Of a stretch of 64,000 nt of DNA, positions 43,868 to 52,931 are shown in pieces (the stretch's first letter is position 1; each line of letters opens with the position of its first letter). Location: assembly GCA_030263615.1 (NCBI GenBank), contig SZPH01000001.1:62001-126000 (forward strand), in the 5' to 3' direction. Origin of the DNA: Villigracilis sp900696595 (GTDB lineage: Bacteria > Chloroflexota > Anaerolineae > Anaerolineales > Villigracilaceae). Under the pieces are notes generated by a model. The model saw only the letters and a program-made list of their open reading frames with translations. It was not told where the DNA came from and did no database searches. Made by a program: the position numbers and the translations under genes.

Positions 43868-43926
43868 GCAAACTTCAGTATGTTCCCGCGTAAAGCGAAA
43901 ACTGAAGTTTGCGGCACAGTCACGCT
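43868..43926. repeat. GCAAACTTCAG inverted repeat with CGCTATGG border
   Basis: Perfect 11-bp arms GCAAACTTCAG (43868) and CTGAAGTTTGC (43902), then GGCACAGTCACGCTATGG. The border overlaps the stop codon of the lipoprotein gene at 43925, as the copy at 1838-1901 does for the EF-Tu-like gene. Confidence 0.75.
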
Positions 43927-44725
43927 ATGGGATGCTGTAGGATTGCAATTCGGTGGTGGAAGTGTAGGGCGCGCCGCCGAAATCGCTGTTCTCGATGGAT
44001 TTGATATAGCCTACGCCCGGCGCGTACCAAACGATGCTCGTGCCGTTCATTGTGACGGGGACTTGCAAGCCCTGAAAGTTGGCTGTGATTTGCATGAGCG
44101 ATGTCGCTTGAAATTTGACGGCTTCGAACGCTCCTGCGGGGACGGAGACGGTTTCTTTTCCCATTTCCTGCATCGTAAAACTGAACGTGCCTGTGGATTG
44201 GGCGTTTTGGTCGCCGGGCATGGCGGTGACGCCCTGCATGGCGAGGCTGTATTGCCATTGCATTCCGGGGGTGATTTCCTTCGGAAGGCTGATGCCTGTT
44301 ATGCCGGTTGTGGTGAACTCGGCATTTGTGCCTTGTGTGGAAATGCTTGCCGCCGCGCCGGCGCCGCCCATCTCGAGCGCTTTCAATCCGCCGGCTTCGC
44401 ACTGCCATTCCTGTGCGCGGATGAGATCGGCGAACTGACTTGTCAGCGTGAATCCGTCCGCGCGGACTTCGGTAATCGTATCCGTATAGGAAAAATCTCC
44501 GCTGGGACTGCCGGTGTTGAAGTAAGTCCAGGTCGCGCCTTGTTTTACAGGGAATAACGCGTTGTCGCACAACCCGCCAGTAGTGGAATCGCCTGCGGAA
44601 GGCGGCGGTGGGTTTGAAGCCTGCCCTGGTTCGTGGGTTGGTTCTGCCGCGCCGATGTTGCAGGCAAGCGAGAGGACGAGGATTGCGGCGATGACGGGGG
44701 CGGGTTGGATTTTTTTCGCGCGCAT
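43925..44725 (-). CDS. Lipoprotein of unknown function
   Basis: A 266-residue secreted lipoprotein with lipobox SLAC (C22) and a Pro/Ser-rich linker to about 50. The remaining 210 residues are beta-rich, with repeated short strands (GATWTYFNTGSPSGDFSYTD, TGTFSFTMQEMG, YAPGVGYIKS). The layout resembles DUF3108-like or LolA-like barrels, but I cannot assign it. It follows the histidine kinase gene on the same strand but is separated by a terminator. Confidence 0.72.
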   Translation of the reverse strand: MRAKKIQPAPVIAAILVLSLACNIGAAEPTHEPGQASNPPPPSAGDSTTGGLCDNALFPVKQGATWTYFNTGSPSGDFSYTDTITEVRADGFTLTSQFADLIRAQEWQCEAGGLKALEMGGAGAAASISTQGTNAEFTTTGITGISLPKEITPGMQWQYSLAMQGVTAMPGDQNAQSTGTFSFTMQEMGKETVSVPAGAFEAVKFQATSLMQITANFQGLQVPVTMNGTSIVWYAPGVGYIKSIENSDFGGAPYTSTTELQSYSIP

Positions 44726-44738
44726 GATGTCTCCGTAT

Positions 44739-44765
44739 AAAAAAATGGGCGTGAGGCGCGCCCAT
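44739..44765 (-). terminator. Rho-independent terminator of the histidine kinase gene
   Basis: Minus-strand stem ATGGGCG/CGCCCAT with a 7-nt loop, followed by seven T. It lies between the kinase stop and the lipoprotein start. Confidence 0.82.
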
Positions 44766-44794
44766 GATACCGAAATTGCCCGGTTAAAAATATT

Positions 44795-45961
44795 TCAATT
44801 CCACTTCAAAAGGGAGATGGTGAAGGCGCTGCCTTTTCCCGGCGCGCTGTCCACGTCCAGCAGGCCGCGGTGTTGTTGAATCACCTGCCGGGTGATCGAA
44901 AGCCCGATTCCGATTCCGTCGTAGATTTCTTCGCCGCTCTTTTCGAGGTGGAAGAAGCGGTCGAAGATGCGCGGGCGGAGTTGGGGATCTATGCCGATGC
45001 CATAGTCCACCACGCTGACGGTGACGTGACTTCCTATATCAGCGAAGCGGATGTCAACTGTCCCGTTGGGGTGGCTGAACTTGATGGCGTTATCCACCAG
45101 CCCTGTAATGGCGCGTTCGAGGGAAGGCTCGTCGCCCTGCACATCGGGCAATTTGCTGCTTCCGCGAATCTTGACGCTGACCCGGCGCTTTTGAGCCTTC
45201 TCGTTTAACTTTTCCACCACTTTTTCAACCAGCAAGAAAAGGTTGACGGGTTGAAAGTCGCGCAGGACGAGTTCCTGCTCTTGAAGGAATAACAGGTCGT
45301 TGGTCAGGTTGACGATCTGGTCCACGTTGCGGCTGACGATTTCGATGGTGGATTGGAGTTGCTCGCCGGATAGGACGCCTTTTTTCAGGGTGTGCAAATA
45401 ACCGCTGGCTACCATGAGGGGCGTTCGTAGTTCGTGGGCGATGCTGGTCAGAAATTCATTTCGCGCCATATCCTGCTCGGCGAGTTTTTGGTAGGCGTCG
45501 GCGATCTCCCGCGCGCGCAGGCGCAGGTCTTCGATGGCTAGTTCGTCGTTTTGCCTCAATCGGTTGCTGATCTCTGAGATCATGGCGGTCGCCACGCTTG
45601 GGCTGTGCTTCAGGACGCGGTCGAAACCCTCCTTGTCCAACTCCAGCACGACGGCATGGCTCAATGCTTTGACGGTGGCGGCGCGGGGCGCATTGTGGAT
45701 GAGCGCCATCTCGCCGAAGAAATCGCCCGCGCCCAATGTCTTGAGCAGGCGCGTTTCAGTATTGTTGATGATCTTGGTGACTTCGAAGTCCCCTTCGAGG
45801 ATCATGTAAAAGGTGTATTCGACGGCGTCTTCGCGGCAAAGGACGCTTCCAGCCGGATGCGATTTGATCCGGCTGTTCATGATGATTTCCTGCACCTCGT
45901 CCGGTTTGATGCCGGGGAAGGCGCGCGGGATGATTCTTGCGGGTGTGCGGAGGGTGGTCAT
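44795..45961 (-). CDS. Cyclic-nucleotide-domain sensor histidine kinase
   Basis: A 388-residue soluble kinase. Residues 19-130 are a cNMP-binding domain (GSVLCREDAVEYTFYMILEG, GAGDFFGEMALIHNAPRAATV). A coiled linker leads to HisKA with H176 in TSIAHELRTPLMV. The ATPase domain has DNAIKFSHPNG (N box), VVDYGIGI (G1) and YDGIGIGLSITRQV (G2). No membrane helix is present, so it senses an intracellular ligand. There is no receiver-domain gene nearby, so the response regulator is encoded elsewhere. Confidence 0.9.
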   Translation of the reverse strand: MTTLRTPARIIPRAFPGIKPDEVQEIIMNSRIKSHPAGSVLCREDAVEYTFYMILEGDFEVTKIINNTETRLLKTLGAGDFFGEMALIHNAPRAATVKALSHAVVLELDKEGFDRVLKHSPSVATAMISEISNRLRQNDELAIEDLRLRAREIADAYQKLAEQDMARNEFLTSIAHELRTPLMVASGYLHTLKKGVLSGEQLQSTIEIVSRNVDQIVNLTNDLLFLQEQELVLRDFQPVNLFLLVEKVVEKLNEKAQKRRVSVKIRGSSKLPDVQGDEPSLERAITGLVDNAIKFSHPNGTVDIRFADIGSHVTVSVVDYGIGIDPQLRPRIFDRFFHLEKSGEEIYDGIGIGLSITRQVIQQHRGLLDVDSAPGKGSAFTISLLKWN

Positions 45962-46017
45962 GGGTTAGCCCGCCGAATTTTAGCACGAGACGCCGCAGGG
46001 TCTTTCACCCATTTGGG

Positions 46018-46248
46018 CTATTGTTTTCCGCGCCTCCTGGTCTTGACGTTGAGGCTGGCGGGCTCGATCCCCAGTTCTTCCCTTCGCTCGCGGATTTCTA
46101 CGAGGGCGGCGTCGAACCAGTCTGTGACCTGGGATTTTTTGAAGGGCTTTTCTCCCTTGAGATAACGAATGAATCCGATTACGTCTATCAGGCGCATATC
46201 ATCAAGGGCGCTTATCTCCTCCATGATGATCTTTTCAAGGCTGTTCAT
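46018..46248 (-). CDS. Small protein, antitoxin-like N-terminus
   Basis: A 76-residue basic-ended protein. The first half (MNSLEKIIMEEISALDDMRL, then GFIRYLKGEK) resembles the helical start of DUF2281-type small proteins, sometimes antitoxins; the second half is highly charged. AAGGAG before the ATG supports it. No toxin-like partner is present in the adjacent 130 bp, so a toxin-antitoxin role is only a guess. Confidence 0.55.
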   Translation of the reverse strand: MNSLEKIIMEEISALDDMRLIDVIGFIRYLKGEKPFKKSQVTDWFDAALVEIRERREELGIEPASLNVKTRRRGKQ

Positions 46249-46378
46249 ATTGCGCTCCTTCCGCGCGCTTCGACGTTAGAATCGCTACAGGCTCAGTTTT
46301 CGAGAATCTTCTTCGGGCGTTCCGCGTAACATGGGTTGATAAAATTGGCGTCCACCATGAAGCGTCTTCGACGATTGG

Positions 46379-46876
46379 CTACGGAGGAGGCATGGTTGGA
46401 AGGATGGAGGGATCGAATGTGGGGTCGAAGGTCAGGTATTTTGTTTCCACCCAGCACATCGAGCCATAGTAGGGGTTTTCGATCACGTACCAGCCCGGCA
46501 CAGAGCCGATGCCTATTACGATAACTTCTTCCGTGTCTTGCAGGTTGCTGACAAGGGCGTACTGACTTCCAGGACCTTCATAACAGGCGGCGTTGCCGGA
46601 AATCTTCGGGATGCTTGTTACGGCAGGCGTTGGCGAGTACGCCGGGGTATCAGTGAAAGAGGGAGGCGGCGTATTGGTCGGCGGGGGCGGGGTGGGCGTG
46701 GGCGCCCCGGCGGTTTGAGTCAATATAACGGACGCCAGTTGCGCGGCGGTCGTTCCAATTACATCTACGGTCGGTTCGACGTTTGCCCGCCTGGGCAGGC
46801 AGGATGCGCTCCACAAGGCGGCGAGCAGGATGATGAGCGCGGATTTTATTCTCCGGATTCGCATGATTGTTTCCAT
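46379..46876 (-). CDS. SH3b-type lipoprotein
   Basis: A 165-residue lipoprotein. The signal peptide ends WSASC, followed by a region including QLASVILTQTAGAPTPTPPP and a Thr/Pro stalk (about 55-90). A compact SH3b-like domain (about 92-150) has NAACYEGPGSQYAL and WYVIENPYYGSMCWVETKYL and two cysteines. This mirrors the SH3b domain of the lipoprotein at 25738. The ATG at 46876 overlaps the preceding stop (TAATG); an ATG four codons later is also possible. Confidence 0.8.
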   Translation of the reverse strand: METIMRIRRIKSALIILLAALWSASCLPRRANVEPTVDVIGTTAAQLASVILTQTAGAPTPTPPPPTNTPPPSFTDTPAYSPTPAVTSIPKISGNAACYEGPGSQYALVSNLQDTEEVIVIGIGSVPGWYVIENPYYGSMCWVETKYLTFDPTFDPSILPTMPPP

Positions 46877-47673
46877 TATCTCCAGATGAAGTTCAAATCC
46901 CCGTCTCCGGCGGATCCCCAGTAAAGCGGGTTGGGGCTGAGCGTCATGCCTTCATCCGTCCAGGAAGTGACAACGTATTGCCCGCTCGAAACAATGGCGC
47001 TCTGGCGCGCGCCATAATCGGGGTTGTCCGCCAACGCGGCGGGGCTGAGAATCGCGAATGACGGTTCGGCAAGGTAATTCAATAATTGCGCTTCGGGGCG
47101 GTTGAGGTGAACGATGAATGTATTGACGTCCACCTTCTGCACCCCGTCAATTTGAGACACGGCGCGGTTGTTGGCATCCCGCTCTCCGTTGAAACCGAGA
47201 AAATATTTTTTCCACGCCGGGAAGTTCCCATCCTCATGAAGCGGATGCTTCGGCTCGAACCAGCGGTTAAAGTTTTCCGCGATCGCATCCACGGTAATGG
47301 GCGAGCCGTCGCTGAATCGGGCGTCCTGACGGATCTCGAAAATGTAATCCAACTCATCGTCCGAAACGATCCACGCGAACGCAATGCCCGGTTGAATGTC
47401 GCCGTTATCGTCTGTGTTGACCAGTCCTTCGTATAAATACCCGCCGACCAACAGTGAGTCGGCGTCTTCGGTTCGGGCGGGATCGAGAAGCAGGTCTCGG
47501 TTTACAACAGTTGCGCTTGTTGTTTGGACGGTGGCTTCCGCCGTCGCGACCGGCGCGGCAGACTCGGTTGAATCCGCGCCGCCGGGTTCAACCTTTGGGG
47601 CGCAACCCGCCGGCAGGAGGAAGGCGGCGATAATATAGCACAATATTCTATGGGTGATGGCATTTTTTTTCAT
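46876..47673 (-). CDS. Half-length oligopeptide-type ABC substrate-binding lipoprotein
   Basis: A lipoprotein (lipobox LPAGC) of the family 5 solute-binding proteins, which normally have 500-600 residues. Only about 265 are present. The N-terminal lobe is recognisable: GGYLYEGLVNTDDNGDIQPG, ARFSDGSPITVDAIAENFNR and VVTSWTDEGMTLSPNPLYWG. The frame stops right after the segment where the second lobe should begin, and the next gene starts in the stop codon. The ligand needs both lobes, so this is probably a remnant or has a new role. Start at 47673 or 47685 is uncertain. No permease genes are nearby. Confidence 0.75.
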   Translation of the reverse strand: MKKNAITHRILCYIIAAFLLPAGCAPKVEPGGADSTESAAPVATAEATVQTTSATVVNRDLLLDPARTEDADSLLVGGYLYEGLVNTDDNGDIQPGIAFAWIVSDDELDYIFEIRQDARFSDGSPITVDAIAENFNRWFEPKHPLHEDGNFPAWKKYFLGFNGERDANNRAVSQIDGVQKVDVNTFIVHLNRPEAQLLNYLAEPSFAILSPAALADNPDYGARQSAIVSSGQYVVTSWTDEGMTLSPNPLYWGSAGDGDLNFIWR

Positions 47674-47913
47674 TGGCGCTCTCATTTCTATGCGGGGAAA
47701 CGCAAGTGGAATTTGATGCAATTTTATACCATTTCAGCCCGATATTTCCGCCTGGGTATATAATCTTCGACAGATTCACGCCGAATATCTCGGCAAAAAG
47801 AACCCTTTTGGCGCGGTTAAGACGACTTATTCTATGACTTAATGGTACGAGTTCAAGACCACGACCCCGCATCGGCGTAAGAAGATGGGCGTGGAGAAAA
47901 GGAAGAGACGCAA

Positions 47914-50900
47914 ATGTCGAAATATACCCGAAACTTATTCAATGTCCTTTCCGCCCTGGCAATTTTTGCCCTGGTGTTGACCGCCTGCGCTCCGGCAGTT
48001 GGACTGGAAGGCTCCGGCGGCGGGTCGGACCAGACTGCGGAACCGCCGCCGGCCGAGCAGACTGAGCCGCCTGCTGAGGAGCCTGCTCAACCCACCGAAG
48101 AGCCGCCTGTGCCGCCAACTGAGCCGCCCGCGCCGCCAACCGAGCCGCCTGCGTTGCCGACCGAACCGCCTGCGTTACCGACTGAGCCGTCTTCGCCCAC
48201 TGCCGAATTGCCCACCGATGCGCCGCCCGCGGATTCCGCCGCCAGCCCGACGCCCACGTTCACTCCTACGCCCACGCTCACCGCCGAAGCATCCGCAGTT
48301 GCGCCGCAACAAGCCCAGGGAGGTGAATCAGAGAAGCCAACCGCAACCTTCACGTTTACGCCGGAGCCGCAACCACTCCAGGCGCAAAATGCCGCGCCGG
48401 ATCCTTATGTGGGGTTGGGGGTTGCCTGCAATAACGATCTTTCAGCCACTTTCACCATTACAAATATTGGCGGACCCCTTTCCGGCGGAAGTTACACCGT
48501 TACAGAACCGGGCAAGGCTTCCGTATCCCATTCGCTTAATCTGAATTCGAATGATAGCATTTCGTTCAACGCGGCCGGCAATGCGACCGTGACTGTCGCC
48601 TACTCCACATCGGAATTAGAAACGGTCAACCTTATGGCAGTGGGAACGTGCCTGCCCCTGCCCGCGGATACTCCCACGCTCACATCCACGCCGTCGCGCA
48701 CGCCCACGCCGTCCAACACGCCGGGGCCATCTCCCACGCCGACCAACACAAAAACCCCGCAACCAACCAAGACTTCCACGCAAACCAAAACCCCCACCGC
48801 CACGAACACGCCCGGCCCTTCCCCGACGCGGACCAACACCAGCACCCCCAAACCCACCAAAACGCCCAAGCCCACCAACACGCCGGGCCCATCTCCCACG
48901 CCGACCAATTCCAAAACGCCCAAGCCAACCCGCACGCCGTCTAACACGCCGCCTCCCTCCAACACTCCAACGTCTTCCAATACGCCCGCGCCCAGCCTGA
49001 CCCCAACATTTACCTTTACGCCTCTTCCGACGAACACCCCGGTGGACGGACAGTTGGATTTGAAGGTTTTCTGCAACACGGATCAGACCGCCACTTTCCT
49101 GATCACGAATATTTCGGGAAGCGTCAGCGACGGCAACTACACGCTCTCCGACCCGGCTCAAAGCGGACCTGTGGACTTACTGCCCGGAAAATCAATCACC
49201 GTTCCCGGCGCGGGGAACGCCACCATGACCGTGACCTACCGGACTTCATTCCTTTCGTCTGTGACGTTGAGCGTGACCGGCTCCTGTCTGCGCCGTCCGA
49301 CTGCGACACCGACCGATACCGCATTGCCGACCAACACCGCGCAACCAAACCCGCCCGCCCTGAGCGCGCAAGGTTCCTGCTCTGGCGGGAATACCGCCGC
49401 CTTTGTCGTAACCAATAACGGCGGGAACATGACCGCTCCATATTCCTATACTGTCGCCGACTCGAGCGGCAATGTCGTGGATAGCGGAAACATCAACCTG
49501 CCGCAGGGTCAGAGCGTGACCATCACCGTCAGCGGAGCATCCGCCTCCTACACGCTTTCCTCGCCGAACGACGCTTCCCTGACTACGGTTGTGGATATGA
49601 CCGCCTGCGCTGCGGCAGAGACGCCTACCCCCACGCCCGCCAACCTGTCAGTCACCGGTTCTTGCGCGGCAAATGTGGGGCAGGTTGAGTTTGTCGTCGT
49701 CAATAATGGGGCGGCCATGAGCGCGCCCTATTCCTATGTCATTCTCGACGCAAACGGGGCATTAGCCGCCTCTGGCACGATCAACCTTGGTCCGAATCAG
49801 AGTCAGACCATCACAGTTTCGGGCAGTTCGACGAGTTACACGTTTGCCACGCCGAATGACAGCGCCCTGACCACAACCGTGGATACAACCGCCTGCGCGA
49901 TGGGATCGAACCCGGGAACGCCTGCAAACCTTTCCGTCGCGGGCGCGTGCGCCTCCTCTTCCGGCGGCGCGGCGTTTGTTGTCACGAACAATGGCGCGGA
50001 TATGACCGTTCCCTACCCGTATACGATCAAGGACGCGAACGGGAACGTTGTCCAGGCGGGAATAATCTCCCTGCTTGCGGGTCAGAGCGTCAGCCTGACT
50101 GTGACAGGGTCGTCCGCCTCGTACACCTTCTCGACCCCGAACGATTCGGCGTTGACGACCGTCGCCGATACGACCGCCTGCGCTCCGCCGCCGCCTCCGC
50201 CGCCTTCCCTGTCGGCGAACGGAGTGTGCGTTTCCAATTCAGGCGGAGCCGAATTTGTCATCGTCAATAACGGCGGCGATATGACCGCGCCTTACAGTTT
50301 CGTTATCACCGACTCGAGCGGGGCGACGGTTCAATCCGGCGAAATCCAGTTGAAGGCGGGCGAAAGCCGGACGATTACAGTGACCGGGCCTTATCAGGTT
50401 CTGACCTTGACGTTGTCCGACGCGACTGGAACCAGCGCCCGCGCGGTTATGGCGGATTGTATCGAGCCGATTCGCTCTGTCGCGCCAGCCGAGCCGCAGG
50501 TTTGCATCCAGTGTCTGATCTTCCACACCTTCCGCGACAACAATCTTGAAGTGTATCGGCTGGACGGAATCGAAGGACAGCCCGGATACAAGTTGTACAA
50601 TCTTTCCAAGGATGAATCGGTGGACAGCCGCCCGAGCCGCGCCCCGAACGATTCCTGGGTTGTCTTCCAAAGCGATCGGGATGGCAACGTCGAGTTGTAT
50701 TACACCGATTTGCTCGGCAGCGGCGAGGCGGTTCGACTGACGAAGACCGAATCGAACAACACCAACCCGATGTATGGTCCCGATGCCCGCACCATCGTTT
50801 ATCAGAGCGATCGCAATGGGCGCTTCGATATCTTTGCGATTGACCAGCAGACCGGGGAGGAGACCCAGCTCACCAGCCACCCGGCGGACGACGTTAATCC

Positions 50901-51471
50901 CTTCTTCTCGCCGGACATCGAAAAACTGGTCTATCAAAGCAACCGCAACAACAACTGGGATGTGTATGTTCTGGACACTGAAACCGGCACCGAGCAGCGC
51001 CTGACCGATTCGCCCGACGATGAGATCTTCCCTGCCTGGTCGCCGAACGGAATCTTGATTGCCTACATCGTTGTGGACGCTAATGGAGCGAGCGACCTGT
51101 ATGTGATGAATGTGGATACCCGCCAGGTAAAACGGGTCACCACCGACGGTAAAACGATCAACGCGGTCTGGTCGCCGGAAGGAGACCGCATTGCCTACCA
51201 ATCCGAACGCGGCGGCAACCTGGATATTTACAGTTACGATTTCAGAGCCAACAAGGAATATCGCGTAACGGATTATGATGGACTGGATTCGGGCCCGACC
51301 TGGGACTGCGGCGGGACGAACCTGGCGTTTACCTCAGACCGAGACGGGGCTCCGAACATCCTCCAGGCGTTCTGGCAGGGCGGCCCGGCAGGCAACATGA
51401 CGATTGATCCCGCCACCGATAAATGGTCGCAGTGGCGTCCGTCTAACGACGTGTCGAGCGTGGGAAATTGA
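47914..51471 (+). CDS. Giant surface lipoprotein: TP stalks, six Cys-bounded beta domains, TolB-like propeller
   Basis: An 1185-residue lipoprotein with lipobox VLTAC. Residues about 35-165 are Pro/Glu/Thr-rich, and about 250-385 are almost pure Thr/Pro/Ser/Asn. Six related beta domains, each bounded by cysteines, lie at about 165-250, 385-465, and then four in a row to about 850 (for example AFVVTNNGGNMTAPYSYTV and SASYTLSSPNDASLTT). Residues 865-1185 form a WD40/TolB-type propeller with repeated YQSDRNG, PFFSPD and AWSPNG blades. GGAAGAG precedes the ATG. A ligand- or wall-binding role is likely; no catalytic motif is seen. Confidence 0.88.
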   Translation: MSKYTRNLFNVLSALAIFALVLTACAPAVGLEGSGGGSDQTAEPPPAEQTEPPAEEPAQPTEEPPVPPTEPPAPPTEPPALPTEPPALPTEPSSPTAELPTDAPPADSAASPTPTFTPTPTLTAEASAVAPQQAQGGESEKPTATFTFTPEPQPLQAQNAAPDPYVGLGVACNNDLSATFTITNIGGPLSGGSYTVTEPGKASVSHSLNLNSNDSISFNAAGNATVTVAYSTSELETVNLMAVGTCLPLPADTPTLTSTPSRTPTPSNTPGPSPTPTNTKTPQPTKTSTQTKTPTATNTPGPSPTRTNTSTPKPTKTPKPTNTPGPSPTPTNSKTPKPTRTPSNTPPPSNTPTSSNTPAPSLTPTFTFTPLPTNTPVDGQLDLKVFCNTDQTATFLITNISGSVSDGNYTLSDPAQSGPVDLLPGKSITVPGAGNATMTVTYRTSFLSSVTLSVTGSCLRRPTATPTDTALPTNTAQPNPPALSAQGSCSGGNTAAFVVTNNGGNMTAPYSYTVADSSGNVVDSGNINLPQGQSVTITVSGASASYTLSSPNDASLTTVVDMTACAAAETPTPTPANLSVTGSCAANVGQVEFVVVNNGAAMSAPYSYVILDANGALAASGTINLGPNQSQTITVSGSSTSYTFATPNDSALTTTVDTTACAMGSNPGTPANLSVAGACASSSGGAAFVVTNNGADMTVPYPYTIKDANGNVVQAGIISLLAGQSVSLTVTGSSASYTFSTPNDSALTTVADTTACAPPPPPPPSLSANGVCVSNSGGAEFVIVNNGGDMTAPYSFVITDSSGATVQSGEIQLKAGESRTITVTGPYQVLTLTLSDATGTSARAVMADCIEPIRSVAPAEPQVCIQCLIFHTFRDNNLEVYRLDGIEGQPGYKLYNLSKDESVDSRPSRAPNDSWVVFQSDRDGNVELYYTDLLGSGEAVRLTKTESNNTNPMYGPDARTIVYQSDRNGRFDIFAIDQQTGEETQLTSHPADDVNPFFSPDIEKLVYQSNRNNNWDVYVLDTETGTEQRLTDSPDDEIFPAWSPNGILIAYIVVDANGASDLYVMNVDTRQVKRVTTDGKTINAVWSPEGDRIAYQSERGGNLDIYSYDFRANKEYRVTDYDGLDSGPTWDCGGTNLAFTSDRDGAPNILQAFWQGGPAGNMTIDPATDKWSQWRPSNDVSSVGN

Positions 51472-51493
51472 TTTTCCCGATGGGATAAGAACG

Positions 51494-51530
51494 AACCGCC
51501 CCGGATGAATTCCAGGGCGGTTTTTGTTTT
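51494..51530 (+). terminator. Rho-independent terminator of the giant lipoprotein gene
   Basis: Stem AACCGCCC/GGGCGGTT around a 13-nt loop, followed by TTTTTGTTTT (counting the paired Ts), 23 bp after the stop codon. Confidence 0.9.
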
Positions 51531-51533
51531 GGC

Positions 51534-52814
51534 TTACCCGCATCCTCCCCCGGATTTGTCGCGTTTGAGTTGTAGTTTGATCTTCTGTTCGAACTCCAGC
51601 GTTTCATACTTGACGGGGTCGGGGCTGCACGATTCGTAGCGATCGCCCAAAGCCGCAGGGAAGATAAAAGCCAACTCGTCGTCGCCCGCTCCCGGCTTGG
51701 GTCGAGCCGCGAGGGTTTCATCCTCTTTGCCGAAGAATGTTATCCAGTTGTTTATCCCGCCTTCGAGAATGTAAACATTCGGCACGGCGGAGGCGGCGAG
51801 GAATTTCCACGCTTCGACGGCGGCGGTTTCGTCGTTGCTCATCAGGATGAAGACCGAGTTTGCGGGCGGTTCGACAAGCAGAACTGGCAGAATTTCGGCG
51901 AGACGGTTTTGCGGCGCGTTGACAGCGTCTTCGATGTGATACAGGTTGTAATCGGCTTCGGCGCGCACGTCGAGGTAGATCAGGTTAATCGTTTGGTCAT
52001 AGCGAGCCTTGAAGGCTTCGGCGGGGCTGATGAAGACGAGGCGGTTTTCCAGCATTTCATCCGCCGAGTACGCGATTTGCTGTTCGTTCTCCGCGCGCGT
52101 GAAGATAAGCGCGTTATATTTGTCTTCGATGGAGGGCGAGCCGATCAACACGACGGCGACGGCGGCGGCGAATAATGCGCCCGCGCCCGCAAAACGGAGT
52201 TTGGGTTCTTTGCTCAAATCTTTTTTGCCGAAGATGCGTTCGAGTTGCTCCGCGCCCCAGAACATGAAGAGCGCCATCAGGACGACGAGCAGGACGACTG
52301 CGCCGACGGGCAGGTTGAAGACCTGGTCGAGCGTGACGCGCCCGAAATAGCCGGAGTTGGCGTACCAGTTGTCGAAGAGAACTTCGGTCTCGCCGAAGAG
52401 GAACGCGCCGACGAAGCCGCCCAGCATGAAGAACATTCCGTCAATTTTGCCGGTGGAGGCGGAGGCGAGGGAGGTGGTGGGGCAAAAGCCGCCGATGATG
52501 AAGCCAACGCCCATGATCAAGCCGCCGAGGATGCCGGAGGAGAGATAGGTGGGGTTGACCCATACCTGATTGAAATTCAAAATGCCCAAGCCGACCGCGC
52601 CGAAGAGCAAGACCATGGCGGTGACGATGGCGGTGAACATCACTTTGAGTACGGTCAATTCGGTAAAGTAGAACTGCGCCGCCAGTTTGCGAGAGTCGCC
52701 GAAGCCGGACATTTCGAGGGTGTAGCCAAACGCGAAGCCGATCAGTCCGAAGACGACGTATGTCCACGGGTTCGACGCGCTGACGGAGATGAATTCGGGG
52801 AGGGGGAAGTTCAT
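51534..52814 (-). CDS. YeeE/YedE sulfur transporter fused to a rhodanese-like domain
   Basis: A 426-residue protein. Residues 1-230 hold about seven membrane helices of the YeeE/YedE (DUF395, thiosulfate transporter) family, with GFAFGYTLEMSGFGDSRK and GGFCPTTSLA (redox Cys). A periplasmic-facing or cytosolic rhodanese-like domain (about 265-375) has YLDVRAEADYNLYHIEDAVN, but the active-site loop reads FILMSNDETAAV, without cysteine. The tail ends in GGGCG after a Cys in YESCSPD. It is the last gene of the heme-protein operon. The transported compound is inferred from family (thiosulfate or similar). Confidence 0.87.
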   Translation of the reverse strand: MNFPLPEFISVSASNPWTYVVFGLIGFAFGYTLEMSGFGDSRKLAAQFYFTELTVLKVMFTAIVTAMVLLFGAVGLGILNFNQVWVNPTYLSSGILGGLIMGVGFIIGGFCPTTSLASASTGKIDGMFFMLGGFVGAFLFGETEVLFDNWYANSGYFGRVTLDQVFNLPVGAVVLLVVLMALFMFWGAEQLERIFGKKDLSKEPKLRFAGAGALFAAAVAVVLIGSPSIEDKYNALIFTRAENEQQIAYSADEMLENRLVFISPAEAFKARYDQTINLIYLDVRAEADYNLYHIEDAVNAPQNRLAEILPVLLVEPPANSVFILMSNDETAAVEAWKFLAASAVPNVYILEGGINNWITFFGKEDETLAARPKPGAGDDELAFIFPAALGDRYESCSPDPVKYETLEFEQKIKLQLKRDKSGGGCG

Positions 52815-52832
52815 GGGAGTCTCCTGTCCTCC

Positions 52833-52925
52833 GTCTTTGCGAGGAGGGCGATAGCCCGACGAAGCAATCTCGCGCGTAAGCGATGAGATTGCTTCGGGCG
52901 GAAGAGCGCCGCCCTCGCAATGACG
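52833..52925. repeat. TTGCGAGG...GAAGCAATCTC palindromic element, copy 2
   Basis: A 93-bp element between the two YeeE genes. The inner arms GAAGCAATCTC (52861) and GAGATTGCTTC (52885) pair perfectly, and the outer arms are TTTGCGAGGAGGGCG and CGCCGCCCTCGCAATGA. Compare 6165-6255. Confidence 0.85.
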
Positions 52926-52931
52926 AGGTAA

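Noticed and set aside
46018..46378. Toxin-antitoxin pair
   Set aside because: Only a weakly antitoxin-like protein is present; the adjacent 130 bp hold no toxin ORF.
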